Shown here: in pieces, positions 54,970 through 63,419 of the stretch
Numbering within the stretch: the stretch's first letter is position 1
How the letters are laid out: every line of letters starts with the position of its first letter
From: Phenylobacterium sp.
GTDB taxonomy: Bacteria > Pseudomonadota > Alphaproteobacteria > Caulobacterales > Caulobacteraceae
Assembly (NCBI RefSeq): GCF_030651185.1
Contig: NZ_JAUSCJ010000036.1
Coordinates: forward strand, 1 to 64,000
Direction: 5' to 3'
DNA length: 64,000 bases
The notes under the pieces: model-generated
The model's input: only the letters and a program-made list of their open reading frames with translations
What the model was told of the DNA's origin: nothing
Database searches by the model: none
Position numbers and translations under genes: made by a program

Positions 54970-55398
54970 TCAGGGGTTGGTCGGCGCCGGCGCGGCGGGC
55001 GAGGTGGTCGCGTCCGCGTCCCCGGTGAAGGGATTGCGGACCTGCGGGGTCGGGGCCGACAGCGGCGGCGGGGCCGCGCCCGGGCTGGTGGGCGCCGGTT
55101 GGGCCGGTTGGTTCAGCTTGCTGGGATCGATGGCGTCGATCTTCATCCGGTCGACCACGGAGTCCGAAGCGCCCTGGCGGCCCGAGAGCAGGGTGAGGGC
55201 CAGGCTGAGGACGAAGAAGATCGAGCCCAGGATCCAGGTGACGCGGGTCAGCAGGTCGCCGGCCCCGCGGGCGCTCATGAAACCGGACGGTCCGCCGCCC
55301 ATGCCAAGCGCCCCGCCTTCGGAGCGCTGCATCAGCACCACGCCGATCAGGCAGACACAGACGATGATGTGGATGGTGAGCAGGATGCCAAGCAGCAT
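54970..55398 (-). CDS. secG: Preprotein translocase subunit SecG
   Basis: 142 residues. Two membrane helices (LGILLTIHIIVCVCLIGVVL and LTRVTWILGSIFFVLSLALT) with the SecG motif MQRSEGGALGMGGGPSGFMS between. The C-terminal 55 residues are Pro/Ala-rich and disordered, longer than the E. coli form but usual in alphaproteobacteria. Sits upstream of pyrG on the same strand. Confidence 0.96.
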   Translation of the reverse strand: MLLGILLTIHIIVCVCLIGVVLMQRSEGGALGMGGGPSGFMSARGAGDLLTRVTWILGSIFFVLSLALTLLSGRQGASDSVVDRMKIDAIDPSKLNQPAQPAPTSPGAAPPPLSAPTPQVRNPFTGDADATTSPAAPAPTNP

Positions 55399-55440
55399 GG
55401 GTACGTCCGGTAGCCTCGGCCGAAGGAACGGAGCCGAAAT

Positions 55441-55471
55441 GAAGCGCGCGCTCTACCACTGAGACGGGCGC
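55441..55471 (-). other. tRNA-like fragment (5' half, Arg-like) near secG
   Basis: On the minus strand a 31-base stretch begins GCGCCCGT and continues CTCAGTGGTAGAGCG, matching the start and D arm of a tRNA; the first bases resemble alphaproteobacterial tRNA-Arg. Two bases (AG) of the normal GTAGCTCAG are missing. No matching anticodon stem, T arm or acceptor 3' strand follows, so it is not a working tRNA gene. It may be a remnant or chance. Confidence 0.35.
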
Positions 55472-55510
55472 AAGGCCATAGCTAGGGCGTCGCAGGTTTT
55501 GAGCAACCCC

Positions 55511-56026
55511 ATGATTCTGGAAACCGAACGCCTCAACCTCCGTCCTCTCGAGGTTTCCGACGCCGAGCTGTTGTTCCCGATGATGAGCGACGCCGAGGTG
55601 ATGGCGCACTGGGACGTTCCCGAGATCGACGATCCCGACCTGATCGGCGCCATCGTCGCCGGTCAGGTGGAGGACATGGCGGCCGGCCGGGCGATGTTCT
55701 GGGCCATGCGGACCCTGGCGGGCGATGAGTTCCTGGGCCTCTGCGACCTCTCCGACATCGACCGCTGGCACAAGCGGGCCGAGGTGGGGTTCATGCTGGG
55801 GCGCGGCGCCTGGGGTCAGGGCTACGGCCTGGAGGCCATGCGGGCGGTGATCGCCCACGCCGCGTCCAGCGGCATCCGGCGGCTGACCGCGCGGACGCAC
55901 CTGGGCAACCGGCGCTCCGACGCCCTGCTGGAGAAGCTGGGGTTCAGGGAGGAAGGGCTGTTGCGGGGGCACGTGCTGCGCGATGGAGAGCGCCGCGACT
56001 GCCGGCTGTTCGGCTTGCTGCTGTAG
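55511..56026 (+). CDS. GNAT family N-acetyltransferase (RimJ/RimL-like)
   Basis: 171 residues. N-terminal ILETERLNLRPLEVSDAELL and the acetyl-CoA loop GRGAWGQGYGLEAMRAVIAH, then NRRSDALLEKLGFREEGLLR, which is typical of the RimJ/RimL branch acting on protein N-termini or other amines. ATG 55511 was preferred; TTG 55499 would add four residues. Target not known. Divergent from secG across a 112-base gap that holds the tRNA-like fragment. Confidence 0.93.
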   Translation: MILETERLNLRPLEVSDAELLFPMMSDAEVMAHWDVPEIDDPDLIGAIVAGQVEDMAAGRAMFWAMRTLAGDEFLGLCDLSDIDRWHKRAEVGFMLGRGAWGQGYGLEAMRAVIAHAASSGIRRLTARTHLGNRRSDALLEKLGFREEGLLRGHVLRDGERRDCRLFGLLL

Positions 56027-56048
56027 CGAAGCGGCCTATCTGAGAGCC

Positions 56049-56459
56049 ATGAACGACCATCCGATCCAACTCGCGGGCTTCGACCACATCGTCCTGCGCA
56101 TCGGCGACAAGGCGGCGATGGTGGGCTTCTACACCCAGGTTCTGGGCTGTTCGGTGGACTGGGACCGGCCGGAACTGGGCCTGACCCACCTGAGGGCCGG
56201 GGTGAACCTCATCGACCTGGTGACCCTGGACGGGCCGCTGGGGGCGATCGGTGGCGCGGGTCCTGGCAAGGAGGGCCGCAACCTCGACCACTTCTGCCTG
56301 ACGGTCGCGCCCTTCGACGAGGCGGCCATCCGCGCGCACCTGGCGGCGCACGGGGTGACGATCAGCGACGAAGGTCCGCGCTACGGCGCCCACGGCGACG
56401 GACTGTCGCTGTACCTGCAGGACCCCGAGGGCAATATGGTGGAGTTGAAGGGGCCTTAG
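56049..56459 (+). CDS. VOC family (glyoxalase/bleomycin resistance fold) protein
   Basis: 136 residues, two beta-alpha-beta-beta-beta units. Metal-site His and Glu positions: GFDHIVLRIGDKAAMVGF, NLDHFCLTVAPFD and YLQDPEGNMVELKGP. Resembles glyoxalase-like or dioxygenase-like small VOC proteins, but no substrate can be named. ATG 56049 lies 22 bases after the GNAT stop, so both may share a transcript. Overlaps the convergent DUF2236 gene by 4 bases. Confidence 0.92.
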   Translation: MNDHPIQLAGFDHIVLRIGDKAAMVGFYTQVLGCSVDWDRPELGLTHLRAGVNLIDLVTLDGPLGAIGGAGPGKEGRNLDHFCLTVAPFDEAAIRAHLAAHGVTISDEGPRYGAHGDGLSLYLQDPEGNMVELKGP

Positions 56460-57385
56460 CCCGCCGCCTCCGGCATGCCTGCCGGTGCTGATTGCGGCCG
56501 ATCCGCCAGCAACCGCGCCTGCGTCCCGCGGCTGAGATAGAGGAAGTTGGCCGGCAGGCCGAGGCGCTTGCTGGCCTCGCAGGGCGCTGAGTTCGGGACT
56601 GGTATGCGGTCGGCCAGCTTGCCGGCGGCCTTCAAGGCGAGGCGGTCGGTGGCGGTGAGGTCGTACTCCGAGCCCAGGGCCAGCTTCTGCCGCACGATCG
56701 GCGGCAGAAGCGAGACCGAGGCGCGGGCCAAGGCCCGATGCAGGAACTTCGGCGTCCCCGGCGCGGCCTGCCCCGACTGGATGATGGCGAGGAACTCGGT
56801 GACGATGGGATGCGGCTCGAAGCGGGGCGCCAGCTTATCCATCATCGACATGAAGTCGGCGGTGGATTTCGGGGAAGACTGAACCCCGTAGAGGCGGGCG
56901 ATGGGGCCGGCCTCCTCATAGAACCGGGTCTTCTCGGCCTCGCTCAGGGGCGAGACGAAACGGTCGTAGGCGTTCAGGAATCCATAGCCGGCCGTGGCGC
57001 TCACCCAGTCCAGCAGCTCGACATCAAGGGCCTTGTAGGCCTCGCCGGACGGGGTGGTCCCGGCTACGCGGCTATGCATGTTGGTGACGCCCTGGATCAC
57101 CCGGCGCGCTGCGGTTTGCGGGCCATAGACCCCGACCATGGCCGCCACGCCGGTGCGCTTGGAACGTCCGATGGGATCGGTCTTGAAGGTCGAGTGGTCC
57201 CAGACCCCGGCGCGGATACGGGCGTCGGCGAACTCCAGCAGCACGGCGGCCACCCCGCCGACGGCGAGCGCGATGGGGTTCTTGTAGACGCGCCAGTGGA
57301 CCGAACCCGGATCGAGATAGGCCGGCTCGCCAACGGGCTGGCCATAGTCGATCTTCCAGCCGAGATAGGAGGTCATTTCGGTCAT
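56456..57385 (-). CDS. Oxygenase MpaB family protein (DUF2236)
   Basis: 309 residues. Family features: VHWRVYKNPIALAVGGVAAV, LLEFADARIRAGVWDHSTFK (with the conserved His), and THGW-like AYDRFVSPLSEAEKTRFYEE. Members bind haem-like or copper cofactors; some are latex-clearing or rubber oxygenases, most are uncharacterised. No signal peptide is clear. Divergent from the phytase-like esterase gene. Confidence 0.9.
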   Translation of the reverse strand: MTEMTSYLGWKIDYGQPVGEPAYLDPGSVHWRVYKNPIALAVGGVAAVLLEFADARIRAGVWDHSTFKTDPIGRSKRTGVAAMVGVYGPQTAARRVIQGVTNMHSRVAGTTPSGEAYKALDVELLDWVSATAGYGFLNAYDRFVSPLSEAEKTRFYEEAGPIARLYGVQSSPKSTADFMSMMDKLAPRFEPHPIVTEFLAIIQSGQAAPGTPKFLHRALARASVSLLPPIVRQKLALGSEYDLTATDRLALKAAGKLADRIPVPNSAPCEASKRLGLPANFLYLSRGTQARLLADRPQSAPAGMPEAAG

Positions 57386-57491
57386 GGCCGAACTCCGGTG
57401 TGGATACGCATAACGATCCGCAGGATCGTCGCGATGCAGGCTCGGGGTTCAAGCTATCGAATCCGACAGGCCAAGCCCCAGAAGGATTTAC

Positions 57492-58616
57492 ATGTCCCCA
57501 CCCCGCTTCACGGTCGAACGGTTGGCCTGGCAGGACCGGGCGCTGGGCGAGGTGGTCCTGCCCGACGGGGTGCTGCGCGCCACCCTGGGCCTGGGCTCGG
57601 GCCTGACGCGGCGGCCGGGTGATCGGCCCGGACGGCTGTGGGCGTTGGGGGACCGGGGGCCGAACCTGAAGATCAAGCAGGCGCGCGAGGACTATGGCGT
57701 GCAGGGGCTGGACCACCTGTGCGAGGCGCCGGGCGCCAAGATCCTGCCGATGCCGCAGATCGGGCCCAGCCTGTCGGAGCTGCAGATCGAGGGCGACCGG
57801 GTCGTGTGGCTGAGGACCCTGCCCCTGCGCGCCGCCTCGGGAGCCCCGGTCACCGGCCTGCCCCTGCCCGGCGGCGATGCGACGCCCATGGAGCCGCTGT
57901 TTGATCTGGAGGGCCGGCCCCTGCGCGCCGATCCCAACGGCGCCGACAGCGAGGCGGTTGCGGCCCTGGCCGATGGATCGTTCTGGGTGGCCGAGGAATA
58001 CGGACCGTCGCTGATGAAGGTGAGCGCGCAGGGCGTGGTGGAGGTCCGTTGGACGCCGGAGGGTCTGAGACTGCCCGGAGCCGTGGACCTGCTGCCCGCA
58101 GTCGCCGGTCGTCGTCGGCTGAATCGCGGGTTCGAGGGCCTGGCGGTGTCGGCTGACGACACGCGCCTCTATGCGGGTTTCCAGAGCGCCTTCGAGGGCG
58201 ACGACGCCCGGGCCGTGCGGATCTGGACCCTGGACGCGGCGTCTGGCGCCCTGCTGGCCGAGCACAGCTATCCCTTCGATCCGCCGGAGAGCTTCCTGCG
58301 CGAGGTGGCGGCGGGGCCTGTGGAGGCCAGCGACCTGAAGATCGGCGAACTGCTCTGCGTGGGCGAGAACCGCCTGCTGGTGCTGGAGCGCATCTCGCAC
58401 ACCAGCAAGATCTACGCAGTCGACCTCGCCGCCGGGGGGCTCCTGGAGAAAACCCTGATCTTCACCAGCGACGACGCCCCGGAGATCGCGCCCGACCTGG
58501 AGGGCATGATCGCGCTCTCGGATCGCGAACTGCTGCTGGTCAATGACAACGACTTCGGCATCGAGGCCGTCGAGACGCGGTTCTTCCGGGTGCGGTTCGA
58601 CCGCGCGGTGATTTGA
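57492..58616 (+). CDS. Esterase-like activity of phytase family protein
   Basis: 374 residues, a beta-propeller-type fold. Family motifs: GRLWALGDRGPNLKIKQARE, then DSEAVAALADGSFWVAEEYG, GPSLMKVSAQGVV, and GFEGLAVSADDTRLYAGFQS with the terminal NDNDFGIEAVETRFFRVRF. No clear signal peptide, so location is uncertain. Reaction unknown; the name reflects fold similarity only. ATG 57492 is preceded by AGAAGGA, a strong RBS. Confidence 0.9.
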   Translation: MSPPRFTVERLAWQDRALGEVVLPDGVLRATLGLGSGLTRRPGDRPGRLWALGDRGPNLKIKQAREDYGVQGLDHLCEAPGAKILPMPQIGPSLSELQIEGDRVVWLRTLPLRAASGAPVTGLPLPGGDATPMEPLFDLEGRPLRADPNGADSEAVAALADGSFWVAEEYGPSLMKVSAQGVVEVRWTPEGLRLPGAVDLLPAVAGRRRLNRGFEGLAVSADDTRLYAGFQSAFEGDDARAVRIWTLDAASGALLAEHSYPFDPPESFLREVAAGPVEASDLKIGELLCVGENRLLVLERISHTSKIYAVDLAAGGLLEKTLIFTSDDAPEIAPDLEGMIALSDRELLLVNDNDFGIEAVETRFFRVRFDRAVI

Positions 58617-58658
58617 TTGGATGCGGGGCCGAAAGGCTTGTCCACAAACCCCCTGGGT

Positions 58659-58685
58659 CCCGGATCGGCCTGTCGGCCGTCCGGG
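58659..58685. terminator. Hairpin between convergent esterase and tpiA genes
   Basis: CCCGGA-T-CGGCC-TGTC-GGCCG-TCCGGG folds into an 11-bp stem with one bulged T, 43 bases after the esterase stop. No T-run. A second small hairpin GAGGC-TTTCA-GCCTC (58772-58786) spans the tpiA stop. The rest of the gap (58617-58784) holds a direct repeat GGGCGTTGTTG twice. Confidence 0.5.
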
Positions 58686-58784
58686 GTGATGGGCGTTGTT
58701 GATGACGGGCGTTGTTGTTGCGAGAGCGGCGCATGACTGGTCATACGACCGGTCTTCGCCCGGCTCAGGTCGAGGCTTTCAGCC

Positions 58785-59528
58785 TCAAACCGCGGCGATG
58801 ATCCCCAGGAAATCGGCGGCCTTCAGCGAAGCCCCACCCACCAGGGCGCCGCCCACCTCGTCGGCGTGGAGGATTTCGGCGGCGTTGGAGGGCTTCACCG
58901 AGCCGCCGTAGAGGATGGCGACGCTCGCGCCGTGGGCGCCGAAGATCTCATTGAGGGTGGCGCGGATGGCGCGGTGGACCTCGACGATCTCTTCGGTCGA
59001 AGGGGTCAGGCCGGTGCCGATGGCCCAGACGGGCTCGTAGGCGACGGAGAAGGCCTTGCCGGCCAGCTCGGCGGGGAGAGAGCCCCTCACCTGCCCGGTG
59101 ACGATCTCCAGGGCCTTGCCGGCCTTGCGCTCGTCCAGGGTCTCGCCGACGCAGACGATGGGTTCCAGGCCGGCGCGCAGGGCGGCCTGGGTCTTGGCCG
59201 CCACCAGGGCGTCGGTTTCGCCATAGCCCGCGCGGCGTTCGGAGTGTCCGAGGATCACCAGTTCCGCGCCCGCGTCGGCCAACTGCTCAGCGGCAACGTC
59301 GCCGGTATAGGCGCCCGAGACCTCGGCGCGGCAGTCCTGGCCGCCCACCAGCACATTGGTCGCCTTCAGCGCGTCGGACATCCGCGAGACCAGGGTAGCC
59401 GAGGGGCAAATCGCCACCCGGGCCTGGGTCGATCCCAGCCCCGCGGCGGTGGCCAGGGCCTCGCCAAGGGACGCGGAATCCCCGTTCATCTTCCAATTCC
59501 CGGCGATCAAGGGGATGGGGGCGGTCAT
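58785..59528 (-). CDS. tpiA: Triosephosphate isomerase
   Basis: 247 residues. Lys in AGNWKMNGD, His in VILGHSERRAGYGE, catalytic Glu in AYEPVWAIGTGLTPS, and phosphate loop ILYGGSVKPSNAAE. ATG 59528 gives the family N-terminus (MTAPIPLIAGNWKM); the frame is open upstream. Divergent from ppiD with a 137-base shared promoter region. Confidence 0.98.
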   Translation of the reverse strand: MTAPIPLIAGNWKMNGDSASLGEALATAAGLGSTQARVAICPSATLVSRMSDALKATNVLVGGQDCRAEVSGAYTGDVAAEQLADAGAELVILGHSERRAGYGETDALVAAKTQAALRAGLEPIVCVGETLDERKAGKALEIVTGQVRGSLPAELAGKAFSVAYEPVWAIGTGLTPSTEEIVEVHRAIRATLNEIFGAHGASVAILYGGSVKPSNAAEILHADEVGGALVGGASLKAADFLGIIAAV

Positions 59529-59665
59529 CAAGGCCTCGCTTTTGTCGTGTTCCTTGGGCGAGTAAGGCGCCTTGAGAATTCTGTCACGCGCTTGCGGGGT
59601 CCAAGCGGCCTCCACTATACCGCCCGTTCCGATGCTCGCCCCGCGGGGCCAGGAAGATCGTCACC

Positions 59666-61597
59666 ATGCTCGTCGCCGTCCGCAAGTTCGCAAAATCCTG
59701 GGTCGCCGCTGTGTTGATCGGCCTGCTGATCGTCAGCTTCGCCCTCTTCGGGATCAACGACGTGTTCAAGGGCGGGGCTTCCAACTTCGTCGTGACCGCG
59801 GGATCGCGGAAGGTGTCGACCGCCGACTTCAAGCGGGAGTTCGACAATTTCCGCAAAGGCGCCGAGCAGCAGGTCGGTCAGCCGATCACCGCCGAGATGG
59901 CCGCGGCCAATGGCCTGGACACGCGGGTGATGAACGAGGTCGCCACCCGCGAGGCCTTTGGCGAGATGCTGTCCAAGATCGGCGTCAGGCCTTCGGACAG
60001 CCTGATCACCCGCGAACTGCAGAAAATCCCGGCCTTCTTCGATCAGGTCTCGGGCCGTTTCGACAAGAACCTCTACGCCCAGCGCCTGAATGACAACGGC
60101 CTGACCCCGCCTGCCTTCGAGGTGATCATGCGCGATCAGGTCGCCGAGAACCACCTGGCCTCGGCCATGGCCAACGGCCTGCGGGTTCCCCGCGCCTACA
60201 CCGCGCTCGGCGCCATCTATGGGCTGGAGAGCCGTGACGTCGGCTACTTCACCGTCGATCCGCGTAACGTCACCGCGCCGGCCCTGCCCACCGACGCCCA
60301 GCTCACCGCCCTGATGAAGGAAAACGCCGCGGCCCTGACCCGGCCGGAGTTCCGCGTCCTGACCGTGGCGCACTTCAGCCCGGCGATGATCAGCGCCAAC
60401 CTGCCCATCGACCCAGCCGAGCTGCAGAAGCGCTATGAATTCCGCAAGGACACCCTGTCGCGCCCCGAAACCCGCAGTCTGGTGCAGATCCCGGTGAAGG
60501 ACGCCGCCAGCGCCCAGGCCGTGGCCGCCCGCCTGGCCAAGGGTGAAGACCCCGGCGCCATCGCCAAGTCCCTGGGCGTCGACGCCATCAACTATGCCGA
60601 CAAGCCGCGGACGGCCATCGCTGACCCCAAGGTCGGTCAGGCCGCCTTCACCCTGCCCGCCGGCCAGATCGCCCCGGTGAAGGGCGACCTGGGCTTCGCC
60701 GTCATCCGGGTCAGCAAGATCACCCCCGGCCAGGCCGTGACCCTGGAACAGATCCGGCCCCAGCTCGAGGCCGAGTTGCGGAAGGATGCGGCGGCCGAGA
60801 AGGTCTACGAGATGACCCAGGCCTATGACGACGCCCACGGCGGCGGCGCCAACCTGGCCGAATCCGCCAAGAAGGCCAATGTGCCGGTCTTCACCATCGG
60901 TCCCGTCTCCGCCCAGGGCGCGGGCCCGGACGGCCAGCCGGTCTCCGGCGTCAATCCCAAGCTGTTGGCCAGCGCCTTCGCCCTGCCCCAGGGCGGGGAG
61001 AGCGAGGTCGAGGAAGCTGGCAACGGCGAGTACTACGCCATCCGAGTGGAGAAGATCACGCCCCAGTCCCTGCCGCCGCTGGCCGAGGTGAAGCCGCAAC
61101 TGGTCCGCGTCTGGATGATGCGCGAGATGGTCAAGCGCCTGCAGACCAAGGCCGACGAACTGGCCGCCCGGGTGAAGAAGGGCGAGACCCTTGAGGCCGT
61201 CGCCGCCAGCATCGGCGCCCGGGTCGGCCGCGCCACCAGCATCGACCGTCAGAACGCCGGGCAGAACAAGGTCCTCTCACGCGACGCCCTGATCAAGGCC
61301 TTCGGCGCCAAGAGCGGCGAGGTCTATACCGCCGAGGCCGCCACCTTCGGCCTGGTGGTGGCCAAGCTGGAGGCGATCCGCGCGCCGTCCGGTCCGACCC
61401 TGGCGCGCATCACCGAGGAGACCCGCCCGCAGATGACCGAGGCGATCTTCCGTGAAATCCAGGCCGACGCCCAGAAGGCCGCCGCCACCCTGGTGAAGGT
61501 TAAGACCTATCCCAACAACGCCCGGGTCGCGATCGGCCTGGAGCCCCTCGACCCCAAGAAGGACGCCAAGGCGGCCAAGACGGAGAAGGCCAAGTGA
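59666..61597 (+). CDS. ppiD: Periplasmic peptidyl-prolyl isomerase/chaperone PpiD
   Basis: 643 residues. One N-terminal membrane anchor (WVAAVLIGLLIVSFALFGIN), then a SurA-N-like chaperone region (VTAGSRKVSTADFKREFDNF) and a parvulin domain (about 255-355, including LVQIPVKDAASAQAVAARLA). The C-terminal half has a second diverged parvulin-like part. It helps newly translocated proteins to fold at the SecYEG exit. The parvulin residues are diverged, so isomerase activity is uncertain. Its stop overlaps trpE by 4 bases (GTGA). Confidence 0.94.
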   Translation: MLVAVRKFAKSWVAAVLIGLLIVSFALFGINDVFKGGASNFVVTAGSRKVSTADFKREFDNFRKGAEQQVGQPITAEMAAANGLDTRVMNEVATREAFGEMLSKIGVRPSDSLITRELQKIPAFFDQVSGRFDKNLYAQRLNDNGLTPPAFEVIMRDQVAENHLASAMANGLRVPRAYTALGAIYGLESRDVGYFTVDPRNVTAPALPTDAQLTALMKENAAALTRPEFRVLTVAHFSPAMISANLPIDPAELQKRYEFRKDTLSRPETRSLVQIPVKDAASAQAVAARLAKGEDPGAIAKSLGVDAINYADKPRTAIADPKVGQAAFTLPAGQIAPVKGDLGFAVIRVSKITPGQAVTLEQIRPQLEAELRKDAAAEKVYEMTQAYDDAHGGGANLAESAKKANVPVFTIGPVSAQGAGPDGQPVSGVNPKLLASAFALPQGGESEVEEAGNGEYYAIRVEKITPQSLPPLAEVKPQLVRVWMMREMVKRLQTKADELAARVKKGETLEAVAASIGARVGRATSIDRQNAGQNKVLSRDALIKAFGAKSGEVYTAEAATFGLVVAKLEAIRAPSGPTLARITEETRPQMTEAIFREIQADAQKAAATLVKVKTYPNNARVAIGLEPLDPKKDAKAAKTEKAK

Positions 61598-63126
61598 CGA
61601 TCGAACCTGCGTTTGCGGACTTTGAGCAGAAGTATGCCCAGGGCGCGCCGCAGGTCGTCTGGACCCGGCTGATCGACGACCTCGAGACGCCGGTCTCGGC
61701 CTATCTGAAGATCGCTCACGGCCGGCCCTACGCCTTCCTGTTCGAGAGCGTCGAGGGCGGGGCCTGGAGGGGGCGGTATTCCGTCATCGCCATGAAGCCG
61801 GACCTGGTCTGGAAGTGCCGCGGCGACGTGGCGGAGATCGCCCAGGGCTCAGCCATCGAGACCGGCCTGTTCGTCACCCAGCCGGGCGGCGCGCTGGATT
61901 CCCTGCGCGACCTGGTGGCGGCCTCGCGGCTGGACCTGCCGGAGGGTCTGCCGCCGATGTCGGCGGGCGTGTTCGGGGCCATCGGCTACGACATGATCCG
62001 GCTGGTGGAGAAGCTGCCGGACATCAATCCCGATCCCCTGGACCTGCCCGACGGCCTGATGATCCGGCCGTCCATCGTCGCCATCTTCGACGCCATCGCC
62101 CAGGAGATCATCCTGGTGACGACCGTGCGGCCCGACGCCCTGTCGGCCCAGGCCGCCTTCGACGCCGCCCAGGCGCGGCTGACCGGCGTGATGGCCGACT
62201 TCCGCAAGCCCGCCCCGCCACTCGTCGGCGACGGCGTGGCCGAGCCCGACGCCTTCACCACCCCCGTCAGCCGCGAGGACTACCGGGCCATCGTGGCCAA
62301 GGCGAAGGACTACATCCGGGCCGGCGACATCTTCCAGGTGGTGCCTAGCCACCGGTTCCGCGCGCCCTTCAGCCGCGACCCCTTCGCCCTCTACCGCTCC
62401 CTGCGGCGGATGAACCCTTCGCCGTTCCTGTTCTATCTGAACTTCGGGGACTTCCAGCTGGCCGGCTCCTCACCGGAAATCCTGGTCCGCCTGAGGGACG
62501 GCAAGATCACCATCCGCCCCATCGCCGGCACGCGGCCCCGTGGCGCGACGCCGGAGGAGGACCGCGCCCTGGAGGCCGAGCTGATCGCCGACCCCAAGGA
62601 GCGGGCCGAGCACCTGATGCTGCTGGACCTGGGCCGCAACGATGTGGGCCGGGTGGCGATGCTGAACAAGCCCGGCGCCAACGAGCCGCCCAAGCCCTCC
62701 AAAGGCTCCCACGTGCGGGTGACGGCGAGCTTCTTCGTGGAGCGCTACAGCCACGTCATGCACCTGGTCTCCAACGTCGAGGGCGACGCGCCCGAGGGGC
62801 TCGACCCCGTGGACGTGTTAATGGCCGCCCTGCCGGCCGGCACGCTGTCGGGCGCCCCCAAGGTGCGGGCCATGCAGATCATCGATGAGCTGGAGCTGGA
62901 GAAGCGCGGCATCGCCTATGCCGGCGCGGTGGGCTATTTCGGCGCTGACGGCTCGGTGGACACCTGCATCGTGCTGCGGACCGCCTGTTTCAAGGACGGG
63001 ATGATGTACGTCCAGGCTGGCGGCGGGGTGGTGGTCGATAGCGACGCCGACGCCGAATACGACGAGACCCTGCACAAGGCCCGCGCCCTGCGCCGGGCGG
63101 CCGAGGAAAGCTGGCGGTTCGTCTGA
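61594..63126 (+). CDS. trpE: Anthranilate synthase component I
   Basis: 510 residues. Makes anthranilate from chorismate in tryptophan synthesis. Motifs: NFGDFQLAGSSPEILVRLRD, IRPIAGTRPRGATPEEDRAL, LMLLDLGRNDVGRVA, and LPAGTLSGAPKVRAMQIIDE. The tryptophan feedback site LESVEGG-like appears as FLFESVEGGAWRGRYS. The GTG start overlaps ppiD. Unlike many genomes, trpG follows after a small opposite-strand gene; no leader peptide or attenuator was seen in front of trpE. Confidence 0.97.
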   Translation: MTIEPAFADFEQKYAQGAPQVVWTRLIDDLETPVSAYLKIAHGRPYAFLFESVEGGAWRGRYSVIAMKPDLVWKCRGDVAEIAQGSAIETGLFVTQPGGALDSLRDLVAASRLDLPEGLPPMSAGVFGAIGYDMIRLVEKLPDINPDPLDLPDGLMIRPSIVAIFDAIAQEIILVTTVRPDALSAQAAFDAAQARLTGVMADFRKPAPPLVGDGVAEPDAFTTPVSREDYRAIVAKAKDYIRAGDIFQVVPSHRFRAPFSRDPFALYRSLRRMNPSPFLFYLNFGDFQLAGSSPEILVRLRDGKITIRPIAGTRPRGATPEEDRALEAELIADPKERAEHLMLLDLGRNDVGRVAMLNKPGANEPPKPSKGSHVRVTASFFVERYSHVMHLVSNVEGDAPEGLDPVDVLMAALPAGTLSGAPKVRAMQIIDELELEKRGIAYAGAVGYFGADGSVDTCIVLRTACFKDGMMYVQAGGGVVVDSDADAEYDETLHKARALRRAAEESWRFV

Positions 63127-63135
63127 GCCTGAGGG

Positions 63136-63339
63136 CTATTGCCGCTCGCCCTGCACCACGTGCTGGGTGATCACCGGCGGGGCGAGGATCATGGCGGTGG
63201 CCAGCATCAGCGCGGTCGAGGCCGCGAAGGCCGCGGCGCAGAGCACCGGCCACATGGATTCCTTGACCGCCGGGGTCGCCAGCAGCAGCCGGGCGCGGGC
63301 GATCTGGTCAGAGTCGAGGACGGAATCAGCGGTCGTCAT
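63136..63339 (-). CDS. Small membrane protein of unknown function between trpE and trpG
   Basis: 67 residues from ATG 63339, with one hydrophobic segment ([20 protein letters not shown]) in the middle and short polar ends. No motif known. It is antisense in orientation to the flanking trp genes, ending 9 bases from the trpE stop. Evidence is the length, a clean membrane helix and lack of overlap with other genes; it could be a spurious frame. Confidence 0.6.
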   Translation of the reverse strand: MTTADSVLDSDQIARARLLLATPAVKESMWPVLCAAAFAASTALMLATAMILAPPVITQHVVQGERQ

Positions 63340-63419
63340 GGCCACAGGGTCCGCCCAACTCGCACAGCATGCAATGCGTGGACTTGGCGCAGCAGCGCCT
63401 ACAGCCTAGATGGACACTC

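Noticed and set aside
58690..58725. Direct repeat GGGCGTTGTTG (two copies) as a satellite or integration site
   Set aside because: Only two short copies in a non-coding gap; no further structure.
59615..61099. 494-codon open frame on the minus strand
   Set aside because: Antisense to ppiD; no recognisable domain.
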